Below are positions 28,370-36,506 of a DNA stretch of 64,000 bases, piece by piece. Location of the stretch: contig NZ_NIZW01000002.1 in NCBI RefSeq assembly GCF_002727185.1, positions 1-64,000 on the forward strand, given 5' to 3'. The DNA is from Rhodopirellula bahusiensis (GTDB lineage: Bacteria > Planctomycetota > Planctomycetia > Pirellulales > Pirellulaceae). The stretch's first letter is position 1; each line of letters opens with the position of its first letter. Both the position numbers and the translations under genes were made by a program. Below the pieces are notes generated by a model. The model saw nothing but the letters and a program-made list of their open reading frames with translations, was not told the origin of the DNA and made no database searches.

Positions 28370-28453
28370 GACGAACCATGGAGTGAACCGAAGACGCGGA
28401 GTCGCCATTTTGAAGTGGCGATCGTTCGCCGCGTCTCGGTTCTGTCCGACGTT
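28370..28453 (+). repeat. attC-like palindrome, copy C
   Basis: A long hairpin: AAC 28374-28376 with GTT 28451-28453, AACCG 28386-28390 with CGGTT 28437-28441, GACGCGG 28393-28399 with CCGCGTC 28429-28435, and TCGCCA 28402-28407 with TGGCGA 28416-28421. It shares TTTTGAAGTGG with copy A. About 90 bases of unassigned DNA lie between the lipoprotein stop and this element. Confidence 0.7.
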
Positions 28454-28479
28454 TTCGGCTGAATGTGATGGTCTGCGCG

Positions 28480-29109
28480 ATGCGATACCGGATGCGAACC
28501 ATTTTTGCTCTCACAGCGGTTCTAGCATGCTGCTTGGCCTGGCTCGATAGCCGAGCGAAACACAATCGACGCCAGCGTCAAGCGATTCAGCAGATCTGGC
28601 GTATGGGCGGTGGGGTGGCGTACGTCGGTGGATCACGATTCGAGCAACCACCATTCGACTCGCATCGGGTTGTTGTCGAATTCACGGCTTGGCTCAATGA
28701 TGCGATTGACAACCGTACCGCACGGAAACTCATCATTGCCGACGATGGAGACTTCCGTTCTTCGGTAGTTGATGATGACATTCCTAGACTCGTTCTTGCT
28801 ATCCAAGCGATGCCCGAACTCGAAGAAGTACGAATTCGCAATACAGGCATCACTCGTGATGGCGTCAATCGCATGCGCCGCGAACTTCCGGACGTCGACA
28901 TATTGTTGTGGTCCACTAAACCTTCCGCTGTGATTCCACGCGAGGTGTCAGATACGCAAAGGTTGAAACGCGAATTGTTGAAAATTCGAGAGCACTTCGA
29001 GAGACGAGGGTATGACGAGTCAAAGGTGGGCCTCGAAATAGAGGAATTCCGCTCTATCTGGCTCGAGTTGTCCGAATTTGCAGTGCGGCAGCCAACGCCG
29101 AAGCTATGA
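28480..29109 (+). CDS. Hypothetical membrane-anchored protein with LRR-like end, fourth cassette-like gene
   Basis: The 209-residue product begins MRYRMRTIFALTAVLACCLAW, the R-rich membrane anchor common to many short planctomycete proteins. Residues 95-135 (LVLAIQAMPELEEVRIRNTGITRDGVNRMRRELPDVDI) look like the last unit of a leucine-rich repeat. A charged helical tail follows. Function unknown. The start is the ATG at 28480 rather than an upstream GTG because it gives the usual anchor. Unlike a foreign cassette gene it has a planctomycete-style N terminus, so if cassettes move here they probably circulate within the phylum. Confidence 0.7.
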   Translation: MRYRMRTIFALTAVLACCLAWLDSRAKHNRRQRQAIQQIWRMGGGVAYVGGSRFEQPPFDSHRVVVEFTAWLNDAIDNRTARKLIIADDGDFRSSVVDDDIPRLVLAIQAMPELEEVRIRNTGITRDGVNRMRRELPDVDILLWSTKPSAVIPREVSDTQRLKRELLKIREHFERRGYDESKVGLEIEEFRSIWLELSEFAVRQPTPKL

Positions 29110-29114
29110 CCGAC

Positions 29115-29205
29115 AGAGGAAAGCCATGCCGTCTACTGGAGAACGGCAAGGCGTACTCACAATTGAAAATCAAACCGCCGTCCCGGCGACGTCTCCGTGA
29201 CGTTG
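29115..29205 (+). repeat. attC-like palindrome, copy D
   Basis: Blocks are CGTC 29130-29133 with GACG 29188-29191, CTGG 29136-29139 with CCGG 29183-29186 (one wobble pair), and ACGG 29143-29146 with CCGT 29178-29181. GTT at 29202-29204 is present but the matching AAC is not. It shares AAATCAAACCGCCGTCCC-like sequence with copy B, so B and D form one subgroup and A and C another. Confidence 0.6.
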
Positions 29206-29402
29206 CGGTCAAGACGTTCTCCATTCGAACCGCGGCATCGTGGGACACAATCGGTTCGACGATCCGAAGACTGCATCGCAGGCGTGTGGCCGGTTGGGAA
29301 TTGGGCGGGTGATTTGTCGACTCGCTAAGCTGTTGGGTTGTTGGACTTTGGTCTTTTTCTCCGCCGTTTTGGCGTCAACATTCGCTGCAGTCGCCATCGT
29401 CA

Positions 29403-30083
29403 ATGAGTGAGATTTCTGAACCGCGTCCGTCGCAACGTCGTCGTGGGCGGTTCTCTCTGCGGCAGTTGTTGCTAGCGATCACGATGATTGCTTTGGTGCT
29501 GGGGAATGTGGTGTCGATTCTGCGATTGCGGAAAGCGGAATCGGCTCTGGCCTCGCTGCGAGCCGAATCGGGGTATTTGTCTCCCACCGCGAGTGATTTG
29601 GTCGCGGCCATTCGGGCTCCTTCTGAGCAGCCGCTGACCTACGTTTTTCGCGTGCGAGTTCCCGAGAGCCCTGGGGTCGACCACCGGTTGGCCTACAGCA
29701 CTTGGTTGCCGGAGGGAAAAACGCAGCCCGATTGGTACGCGATGATCGCAGTTCGGCCCGGTGAATCGCTGGTCACGATCCGGATTGCGGAAGATCCCCG
29801 CGACGAGCGTTGGAAAATCTCTACACTAGTGCGAGATTCCGGCGGCGTTCGGCGGATGGGCACAACGTTGCCCGAGGCTCACACCGCGATCTTTCGCACC
29901 TCCCACGATGTGATTTCGACCGGGGTGGCGGATTCGATGGTCACGTTGCCATCGGACCAGCCTCTGCGGATACTGGATGATCGGTGGTTGGTCGGCACGG
30001 AATCGCTGTTGTTGTCCGGCGACAAACCCGCCAACTCAGACCAAATCGGCGTTTATGCCGAACTGCAATCGGTCGCACGCTGA
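29403..30083 (+). CDS. Hypothetical single-pass membrane protein
   Basis: The 226-residue product starts with a basic head and one membrane helix ([25 protein letters not shown]), followed by a short coiled segment ([16 protein letters not shown]). A globular outer part of strand character follows with no recognised family. The RFSLRQLL anchor is a planctomycete hallmark. It lies 198 bases after palindrome D, with no palindrome after it, so it is not counted as a cassette. The CrtI-like gene follows after 65 bases and may be co-transcribed. Confidence 0.75.
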   Translation: MSEISEPRPSQRRRGRFSLRQLLLAITMIALVLGNVVSILRLRKAESALASLRAESGYLSPTASDLVAAIRAPSEQPLTYVFRVRVPESPGVDHRLAYSTWLPEGKTQPDWYAMIAVRPGESLVTIRIAEDPRDERWKISTLVRDSGGVRRMGTTLPEAHTAIFRTSHDVISTGVADSMVTLPSDQPLRILDDRWLVGTESLLLSGDKPANSDQIGVYAELQSVAR

Positions 30084-30148
30084 TCGCTGCAACACGATTC
30101 ATCTCACACTATTCTCTCCCAGCATTTCGCGAGACCGAAGACCCCGCC

Positions 30149-31597
30149 ATGGCAAAGGATTTTTTGAAGGGCGCCGCCGACGAATACGATGTGGTCGTGA
30201 TCGGCAGCGGATTGGCTGGGATGACTTCGGCAAACATTCTCGGCCGAGCCGGGCACCGAGTCTTGTTGCTGGAACAGCACTACAAGCTCGGCGGATTGGC
30301 CACTTGGTTTCTGCGCCCCGGCGGGCACACGTTCGACGTTTCACTGCATGGCTTCCCGCACGGCATGATCAAATCGTGCCGCCGGTATTGGAGTCGCGAC
30401 ATTTCTGACCGGATCGTGCAACTGAAGAACATCCGATTCGACAACCCTCAGTTCTCGTTGACGACGACGTTCAACCGAGAGGACTTCACGAAGTTGTTGA
30501 CGACGAAGTTCGGGATCGAACTCGGGACCGTCAACGAATTCTTTGACACCGCTCGTGGAATGAACTTCTATGACGATCAAGCGACCACGACGCGTCAGCT
30601 GTTCGATCGTTTCTTCCCGGGCCGAGACGATGTGGTTCGGTTGTTGATGGAGCCGATCACTTACGCCAACGGGTCGACGCTGGAAGATCCTGCAATCACC
30701 TACGGAATCGTATTCAGCAATTTCATGAGCAAGGGTGTCTTCATCTACGAAGGTGGCACCGACGACTTGGTCGCTCGGATGAAGAAGGAACTGGAATCGA
30801 ACGGTGTCGACATTCGCATCAATTGTCCGGTCGACGAAATCGAAGTTGCCGACTCACCGATTCAAGGCACACGCGTTTCGGGAGTCAAAGTCGGCGGTCG
30901 ATCGATCAAGTGTCGAGCCGTGGTCAGCAATGCAAATTTGAGGACGACAGTCCTGAAGATGTTGGGCCCCGAAAAGCTCGACAAGAACTTCGTGGAAGAG
31001 GCTCAAGCGGTTCGGCTGAACAACAGCAGCACGCAGGTTTACATGGCACTCAAGCCGGGTGAAGAAATTGACGAGTCGAGTGGCGATTTGTTCTTCACCA
31101 GCACGGCCAAGGAGTTCCGCACGGACTTGCTACTCAGTCGTGACATCACCTCGCGAACGTTCAGTTTCTATTATCCGCGAACGCGGCCGCACAAGAAGAA
31201 AGAGCGTTTCGCAATCGTCAGCAGCACCAATGCGAATTGGTCGGACTGGGCCAATTTGAGCGAAGAAGAATACGAGGCCAGCAAGGCGGACTTGGTCGAG
31301 ACAACCATCGACGCTCTCGAAAAATACATTCCCGGCGTGCGGAACAAGATTGATCGAGCGGAAGCCGCAACTCCGAAAACGTTCCATCACTACACCCAAC
31401 ATGAAATGGGCGCAAGCTTTGGAACCAAGTTCGAAGGACTCGGTGTCAGCCGGGCTTTGCCACAGCAGATCAAGGGCATGTATCACGCGGGCAGCGTCGG
31501 CATCATCATGAGCGGCTGGCTGGGGGCAATCAATTACGGCGTGATCGTCAGCAACGAGGTCGACCAAAACTTGGTTGCTGAGTCGACGCCGGTATGA
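30149..31597 (+). CDS. CrtI-like FAD-dependent oxidoreductase (phytoene desaturase/isomerase family)
   Basis: The 482-residue flavoprotein has the dinucleotide motif [21 protein letters not shown] and the second family motif [26 protein letters not shown]-terminal FAD motif reads [29 protein letters not shown]. The family covers carotenoid desaturases, carotenoid isomerases and retinol saturases, and the exact reaction cannot be assigned; no other carotenoid gene is in the window. The start at 30149 follows from the Rossmann position; an open frame upstream overlaps the previous gene. Its TGA stop overlaps the ATG of the next gene (ATGA at 31594-31597), so it is translationally coupled to an ABC exporter. 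Confidence 0.88.
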   Translation: MAKDFLKGAADEYDVVVIGSGLAGMTSANILGRAGHRVLLLEQHYKLGGLATWFLRPGGHTFDVSLHGFPHGMIKSCRRYWSRDISDRIVQLKNIRFDNPQFSLTTTFNREDFTKLLTTKFGIELGTVNEFFDTARGMNFYDDQATTTRQLFDRFFPGRDDVVRLLMEPITYANGSTLEDPAITYGIVFSNFMSKGVFIYEGGTDDLVARMKKELESNGVDIRINCPVDEIEVADSPIQGTRVSGVKVGGRSIKCRAVVSNANLRTTVLKMLGPEKLDKNFVEEAQAVRLNNSSTQVYMALKPGEEIDESSGDLFFTSTAKEFRTDLLLSRDITSRTFSFYYPRTRPHKKKERFAIVSSTNANWSDWANLSEEEYEASKADLVETTIDALEKYIPGVRNKIDRAEAATPKTFHHYTQHEMGASFGTKFEGLGVSRALPQQIKGMYHAGSVGIIMSGWLGAINYGVIVSNEVDQNLVAESTPV

Positions 31598-32325
31598 TCG
31601 AAGTTCGCCAGTTCACGAAGTGCTACGACGACTTCACGGCGGTGAGCTCGATTTCATTCGATGTTCCCGCGGGGCGAGTCGCGGCACTCGTCGGACCCAA
31701 TGGGGCTGGCAAGACAACCACGATCCGAACTCTTTGCGGCATTCTTTCGCCGACTGAAGGCGAGCTGAATATTGGCGGCGCGTCGTTGAAGGACGATCCC
31801 TTGGAGGTCAAGCGTCGAACGGCCTATGTGCCGGACGATCCGCCGCTGTTTGATTCGATGACCGTCGACGATCACTTGCGTTTTGTGGCCTCCGCTTATC
31901 GATTGACCGATTGGGAACCTCTCGCTGAAGAGTTGTGCCAACGGTTTGAGCTGACAGAAAAACGCGAAACGATTTCGTCGGGATTGTCTCGTGGAATGAG
32001 GCAAAAGGTGGCGATCGTTTGTGCTTACTTGCGCCAGCCCAGCGTGTTGTTGCTCGATGAACCGATGACGGGTTTGGACCCGCCGAGCATTCGCCGGTTC
32101 AAGCAAACGGTTCGCGAACAAGCCGACCGCGGTGCGACGGTTTTGGTGAGTTCGCACTTGTTGTCATTGGTCGATGACATTTGCGATCACTTGGTGTTGA
32201 TGCGCCGCGGGGAGGTGCTGTTTCATGGTCCTTTGGAACAGGCACGTCAGGAGTTCGGTGGTGACTCGCATTCGCTCGAAGAAGTCTTTTTCCGTTTGAC
32301 CTCGGACGAGGAACCGGCGGGATGA
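31594..32325 (+). CDS. ABC transporter ATPase (exporter type), paralogue 1
   Basis: ATP-binding subunit, 243 residues: Walker A GPNGAGKT, signature LSRGMRQKV, Walker [16 protein letters not shown] and switch His in [13 protein letters not shown]. The segment [19 protein letters not shown] is almost identical in the ATPase at 43215, so the two are paralogues. It overlaps the CrtI-like gene upstream and the permease gene downstream by four bases each, so all three are probably translated together. Confidence 0.93.
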   Translation: MIEVRQFTKCYDDFTAVSSISFDVPAGRVAALVGPNGAGKTTTIRTLCGILSPTEGELNIGGASLKDDPLEVKRRTAYVPDDPPLFDSMTVDDHLRFVASAYRLTDWEPLAEELCQRFELTEKRETISSGLSRGMRQKVAIVCAYLRQPSVLLLDEPMTGLDPPSIRRFKQTVREQADRGATVLVSSHLLSLVDDICDHLVLMRRGEVLFHGPLEQARQEFGGDSHSLEEVFFRLTSDEEPAG

Positions 32326-33992
32326 GCGGCAGGCCTTCGATCGTCGATCCCGCGTTGACTCGATTGACCGGGGGGTTGTTGAAGACCGCGTTTCGGCAAC
32401 TGTTCCGGCACTTGAAGTCTCCCGCGGGAGCATTCGTCGGATTGATGGTCTTGGGAACGGTCGGGATGGGGCTGATGCCGATGATCGTGGCGACACAAAC
32501 CGGGTCGCTTGATGAGATCAAGATGTATTCGACTGTCACGTCGGCGATACCGCTGATGATGTTGTTGATTGTCGCGATGGCGGTTTACTTCGACATCGGC
32601 CAGCAGATCACGGAGCTCCGTCCGCCGGAGTTGCAGTTTGTTTTGGCCGGACCGTTCACCGATCATCAAATTCTGTCGTATCGGTTGATGACGTTGGCGA
32701 TGACCTGGGTGGTCAGCAGTTGCTTGATGTCGGTCTTTGCATTGCCTCGTGCCGGCAGCTATCTGTCCGCGGTGCTGGCGATTTACACCGGCGGCATGAC
32801 GGTGACGGGTTTGACGACTTTGCATGCGTTCAGCAAACCGATCTTGGCATCTTGGTTACGAACGTTGATTGCGTCGACGTTGTTGGGATCGGTCGCGTTG
32901 CTGCTGATTTCGTCGTTGCCGCTTGGGATGACAGAGGACGGTTTCTCGTGGCAGACTTGGTTGCTGTCGTGTCAGTCATCGCCAATCGGATCGATCATGA
33001 CGATGCCGTTTGTACCGTTCGCGAATTTGATGCAAGCACCAATCGGATTTTCCATGTTGGGATGGTTTGGTTTGTGCGTCGCGATCTTGGTCACGGTCTT
33101 TAGCCTGTGTTATCGAATCAACGTTGGTTTCGCGGAGATGGCCGTGGAAGGGGTTTCGCGAAAAAAGGTTCGGATCGAGCGGATGCGATCGGGGCAATTT
33201 GGGCGAGTCAAGAAAACCGAGCGTCGCTCGACGTGGAAATTGTTTGAGTTTCCCTGGTTCGGTGGGGCCGGCCCGGTGGCTTGGCATCAAGTCACGTTCA
33301 CGATCCGTCGCAACGGGACGTTGGTCATCGGGCTGTGGGCGATTGCCGTTGCAACGGGATTGGGGCTGATGATCTTCCAGGTTTTTCGTCCGGGAGCCAT
33401 TCATCCAAATTTTCGCGAATGGTCGATGCCGATCGCGATGGCCGCGTCAACCTACTTGGGGTTCCTGTTGACGATGAGCCAACCGGTTGGGTTGGCGATG
33501 ACTCCGAAGCGGTTGAGTTGGTTTCGAATGTTGCCCGTTCATCCGCTTGCGATTGTCTTGGGAATGCTGGCGGGGCATTTGGTGTTGTTGCTGTCGATCC
33601 GGATCGCTTTCGCAGTAGTGGGCGCGTTCATCACGACGCGTGGGCTGGGCGAGAACCTCGCGGTGTTTCAGGCCGGGTGTGCGTTGGATTTCGCGTATGC
33701 CTCGGCAATCAATCTGGTGACTGCCGGGACCGTGTTGAGAGCGATGCCGAGTGGGACGCCTGACGTGCTGCAGGGTGGCCGAACGATGCTCTATATGTTC
33801 GTGCTTTCGTTGGCCATGGTTCCGTCGTTCATCGCAGCCGGAATTGCGGGGGCCATCGCGGCGGTGACCACGGACATGGATCGAGAAATGATTGCGGTTG
33901 CGGTGGGGGCTGGTTTGATCGCGTTTCAGCCCTTGATTTGGTGGCTGACCTCCGTCTTTTTTCGGGATCGCGAGCTCTTTCAGGCCGATTGA
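32322..33992 (+). CDS. ABC exporter permease, paralogue 1
   Basis: The 556-residue integral membrane protein has about twelve hydrophobic segments in two halves, for example GAFVGLMVLGTVGMGLMPMIVA, IPLMMLLIVAMAVYF and MVPSFIAAGIAGAIAAVT. A basic cytoplasmic stretch near residues 270-300 divides the halves. It starts inside the ATPase gene (ATGA overlap) and is its partner. The same design recurs at 44066-45862. The family is the putative ABC exporter type seen in planctomycetes and Firmicutes; no substrate is known. Confidence 0.87.
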   Translation: MSGRPSIVDPALTRLTGGLLKTAFRQLFRHLKSPAGAFVGLMVLGTVGMGLMPMIVATQTGSLDEIKMYSTVTSAIPLMMLLIVAMAVYFDIGQQITELRPPELQFVLAGPFTDHQILSYRLMTLAMTWVVSSCLMSVFALPRAGSYLSAVLAIYTGGMTVTGLTTLHAFSKPILASWLRTLIASTLLGSVALLLISSLPLGMTEDGFSWQTWLLSCQSSPIGSIMTMPFVPFANLMQAPIGFSMLGWFGLCVAILVTVFSLCYRINVGFAEMAVEGVSRKKVRIERMRSGQFGRVKKTERRSTWKLFEFPWFGGAGPVAWHQVTFTIRRNGTLVIGLWAIAVATGLGLMIFQVFRPGAIHPNFREWSMPIAMAASTYLGFLLTMSQPVGLAMTPKRLSWFRMLPVHPLAIVLGMLAGHLVLLLSIRIAFAVVGAFITTRGLGENLAVFQAGCALDFAYASAINLVTAGTVLRAMPSGTPDVLQGGRTMLYMFVLSLAMVPSFIAAGIAGAIAAVTTDMDREMIAVAVGAGLIAFQPLIWWLTSVFFRDRELFQAD

Positions 33993-34168
33993 CCCGAAAA
34001 ACCCACCAATTGGGATCAACCGCGAAGATCTTGGGCTGCCTCGCAGGTGGCGAAAACACTGGCCCTACAGAAATTGGCTTCAAAACGATACAACAAGCGT
34101 CTGGAAACCGACCCTGGTTTCTTCGGCGGAACACGTTTGTCCAATCTCGGCGGGCACCTGAATCAATC

Positions 34169-34723
34169 ATGGCCAGAATCGGAATTTTCTTCGGACTGGT
34201 CCTGTGTGGACTGACGGTGATGGCACTGAGCGTGACCACGGAAAAAAGCTTCACGCAGTTCGTTCCGATGATGTTTGGCATCCCGCTTTTGTTCTTGGGC
34301 GTTGTGGGGCTGAACCCGCATCGTCGAATGAGTGCCACGGTCGTCGCGTTGACGCTGGGATTGCTCGGTTTTGTTTGCGGCGCGGTTCGCTTCATCGTTT
34401 TGATGGTCGATCGTGCCGCGGGTGGAGTCATCAATCCGTTGTCGTTTCGTTTGGTCGTGGCGATGACAATCGTGTGTTTGATCTTTGCTTTGACCGCCAT
34501 GGTTTGGGTTCGCAAACGTCGCGAACGATTGAGTCGTCGGATCAACCTCGATCGGTCAAAAGCGGAAGTGGTTTCGACCACCGACGACCAGAAACGTTTG
34601 GCGGTTCCCGAGACCCATGTTTCCGCGGCATCCGGTCCGGATCCCGTCTCACCCTCGACATCAACATCCGCGAATCCGTACCAGTCGCCTCGTGCGGTTG
34701 AGAATCCAACGGAGACGCGTTAG
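34169..34723 (+). CDS. Membrane protein with C-terminal NPYQSP motif
   Basis: The 184-residue product has four membrane segments (IGIFFGLVLCGLTVMALSV, FVPMMFGIPLLFLGVVGL, MSATVVALTLGLLGFVCGAVRFIVLMV, LVVAMTIVCLIFALTAMVWV), then a basic and Ser/Thr-rich tail ending near NPYQSPRA. The motif also occurs at the N terminus of the protein at 16136. The upstream DNA (34043-34082) contains a partial GTAG-type repeat, which supports the ATG at 34169 over longer alternatives. Function unknown. Confidence 0.75.
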   Translation: MARIGIFFGLVLCGLTVMALSVTTEKSFTQFVPMMFGIPLLFLGVVGLNPHRRMSATVVALTLGLLGFVCGAVRFIVLMVDRAAGGVINPLSFRLVVAMTIVCLIFALTAMVWVRKRRERLSRRINLDRSKAEVVSTTDDQKRLAVPETHVSAASGPDPVSPSTSTSANPYQSPRAVENPTETR

Positions 34724-34814
34724 CCGGGATCCTTCATTGCGATCTCCTGAAAGCTTGCTTTCGCCCATCGATTCCCCACGTTCATTGATTTTATCCCCCA
34801 CCTGAATCAGCTAC

Positions 34815-36407
34815 ATGAGTGCCACTTCGTCGGCCCAACCGGTCTTGATCTACGACACAACCTTGCGAGACGGCTCGCAGGGCGAAGGCGTGAGTTTTTC
34901 GTTGCAAGACAAATTGAACATTGCGATTCGGTTGGCTGAAATTGGCATCGAATTTATCGAAGGCGGGTACCCGCTGAGCAACGAGAAAGACGTTGCGTTC
35001 TTCGAGCAGATCCGCAAGCACGATCTGGGTAAGTCCAAGGTTTGCGCTTTTGGGATGACGCGTCGACGATCGATGAAGGCCGAAGACGACCCGGGCATGC
35101 AAGCCTTGGTGGCTGCGAAAACACCTTGTTGCACTTTGGTTGGCAAGACATGGGATTTCCACGTCACCGAAGTCTTGCGTGCGACGCTGGATGAAAACCT
35201 CGCCATGATCGGCGAGTCGGCTGAGTTTTTGGCCGGACACAGCGAGCTGATCTATGACGCGGAACACTTCTTCGATGGATACACCGCGAATCCGGAGTAC
35301 GCGATCAAGACGTTGCAGGCCGCTGCGGCGTCAGGAGCGAAGTGGTTGGCACTTTGCGATACCAACGGTGGCACGCTACCGGAACGCGTTGGCGAAGTGA
35401 CGCGGATCGCGAAAGAAGCGATGGCATCGTACGACGTTGAGATCGGCATCCATTGCCACAACGATTGCGAACTCGCCGTGGCAAACTCGTTGGCCGCCGT
35501 CGACGTCGGTGCGACTCAGGTGCAAGGCACGATCAATGGCATCGGAGAACGATGCGGCAACGTTGACTTGATCGCCGTGATCGCGAACCTCGCTCTCAAG
35601 AAAGAGAACACAACGGTGCTCGGCGGTCGATCGCTGCAGCAGCTGACCGAGTTGTCTCGGTTTGTTTACGAGACCGCCAACCTTCAGTGGCGCAACAATC
35701 AACCGTTCGTTGGTCAGAGTGCGTTCGCTCACAAAGGCGGCATGCACGTTCACGCGATCAACAAAGCGGCCAGCACTTACGAACACATCGATCCGACATT
35801 GGTTGGCAATGAGCGTCGTATCTTGGTCAGCGAGTTGTCCGGCCGCAGCAACATCGAAGCGATCGCGGGCAAGTACGACGTTGGCGACGACAAGGAGCTG
35901 CAAAACAAAATTTTGGCCGAGGTCGTGCGACTGGAGAATCAGGGTTACCAGTTTGAATCCGCGACGGCATCGTTTGATTTGTTGATCCGCCGCGTTTCGG
36001 GCAAGTTCCATCCTCACTTTGAAACGATCAAGTACCGGATCGTCGCTGGTGACCGCGACGTGAAATCACAGGTCGCCTTTGCCGAAGCGATCATCAAGTT
36101 GCAGGTCGGCGACACGCTGTGGTTCGATGCCGCGGAAGGTCACGGTCCGGTCAATGCACTGGATGCGGGATTGCGGAAAGCTTTGTCAGGAGCGTATCCC
36201 GTGCTCAGCGAAATTTCCTTGATCGATTACAAAGTTCGCGTGGTCGATTCCGGCAGCGGCACGGCGGCGTCGATCCGGGTCAACATCGAGAGCACCGACG
36301 GCAAAGAGACTTGGGGCACGATCGGTGTGAGTGACAACATCATCGAAGCCAGCTGGCAAGCTTTGGTCGATAGCGTTGAATACAAGTTGCATCGCAGCGA
36401 AGCTTGA
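34815..36407 (+). CDS. cimA: (R)-citramalate synthase
   Basis: Condenses pyruvate and acetyl-CoA to citramalate, the threonine-independent route to isoleucine. The 530-residue protein has the LeuA-like barrel start (LIYDTTLRDGSQGEGVSFS), the metal-binding His pair in GIHCHNDCELAVANS, the substrate motif GTINGIGERCGN, and a C-terminal LeuA dimer/allosteric domain. The CimA branch is favoured over LeuA by LRDGSQGEGVSFSLQDK and the GGYPLSNEKDV segment. It is a lone gene; other isoleucine genes are not in view. Confidence 0.92.
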   Translation: MSATSSAQPVLIYDTTLRDGSQGEGVSFSLQDKLNIAIRLAEIGIEFIEGGYPLSNEKDVAFFEQIRKHDLGKSKVCAFGMTRRRSMKAEDDPGMQALVAAKTPCCTLVGKTWDFHVTEVLRATLDENLAMIGESAEFLAGHSELIYDAEHFFDGYTANPEYAIKTLQAAAASGAKWLALCDTNGGTLPERVGEVTRIAKEAMASYDVEIGIHCHNDCELAVANSLAAVDVGATQVQGTINGIGERCGNVDLIAVIANLALKKENTTVLGGRSLQQLTELSRFVYETANLQWRNNQPFVGQSAFAHKGGMHVHAINKAASTYEHIDPTLVGNERRILVSELSGRSNIEAIAGKYDVGDDKELQNKILAEVVRLENQGYQFESATASFDLLIRRVSGKFHPHFETIKYRIVAGDRDVKSQVAFAEAIIKLQVGDTLWFDAAEGHGPVNALDAGLRKALSGAYPVLSEISLIDYKVRVVDSGSGTAASIRVNIESTDGKETWGTIGVSDNIIEASWQALVDSVEYKLHRSEA

Positions 36408-36506
36408 CTCGCCGAACCAATCCGACGACTGCTTAGTCATGATTCCAGCGGCGTAACCAGGACGTTCGCCGCCCATCCAAACCACCTCCGTTGACGTTTT
36501 GTTTTC

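Noticed and set aside
26202-29215. Prophage or genomic island with integrase
   Set aside because: No integrase, phage structural gene, tRNA target or flanking direct repeat was seen; the palindromes fit a cassette array better.
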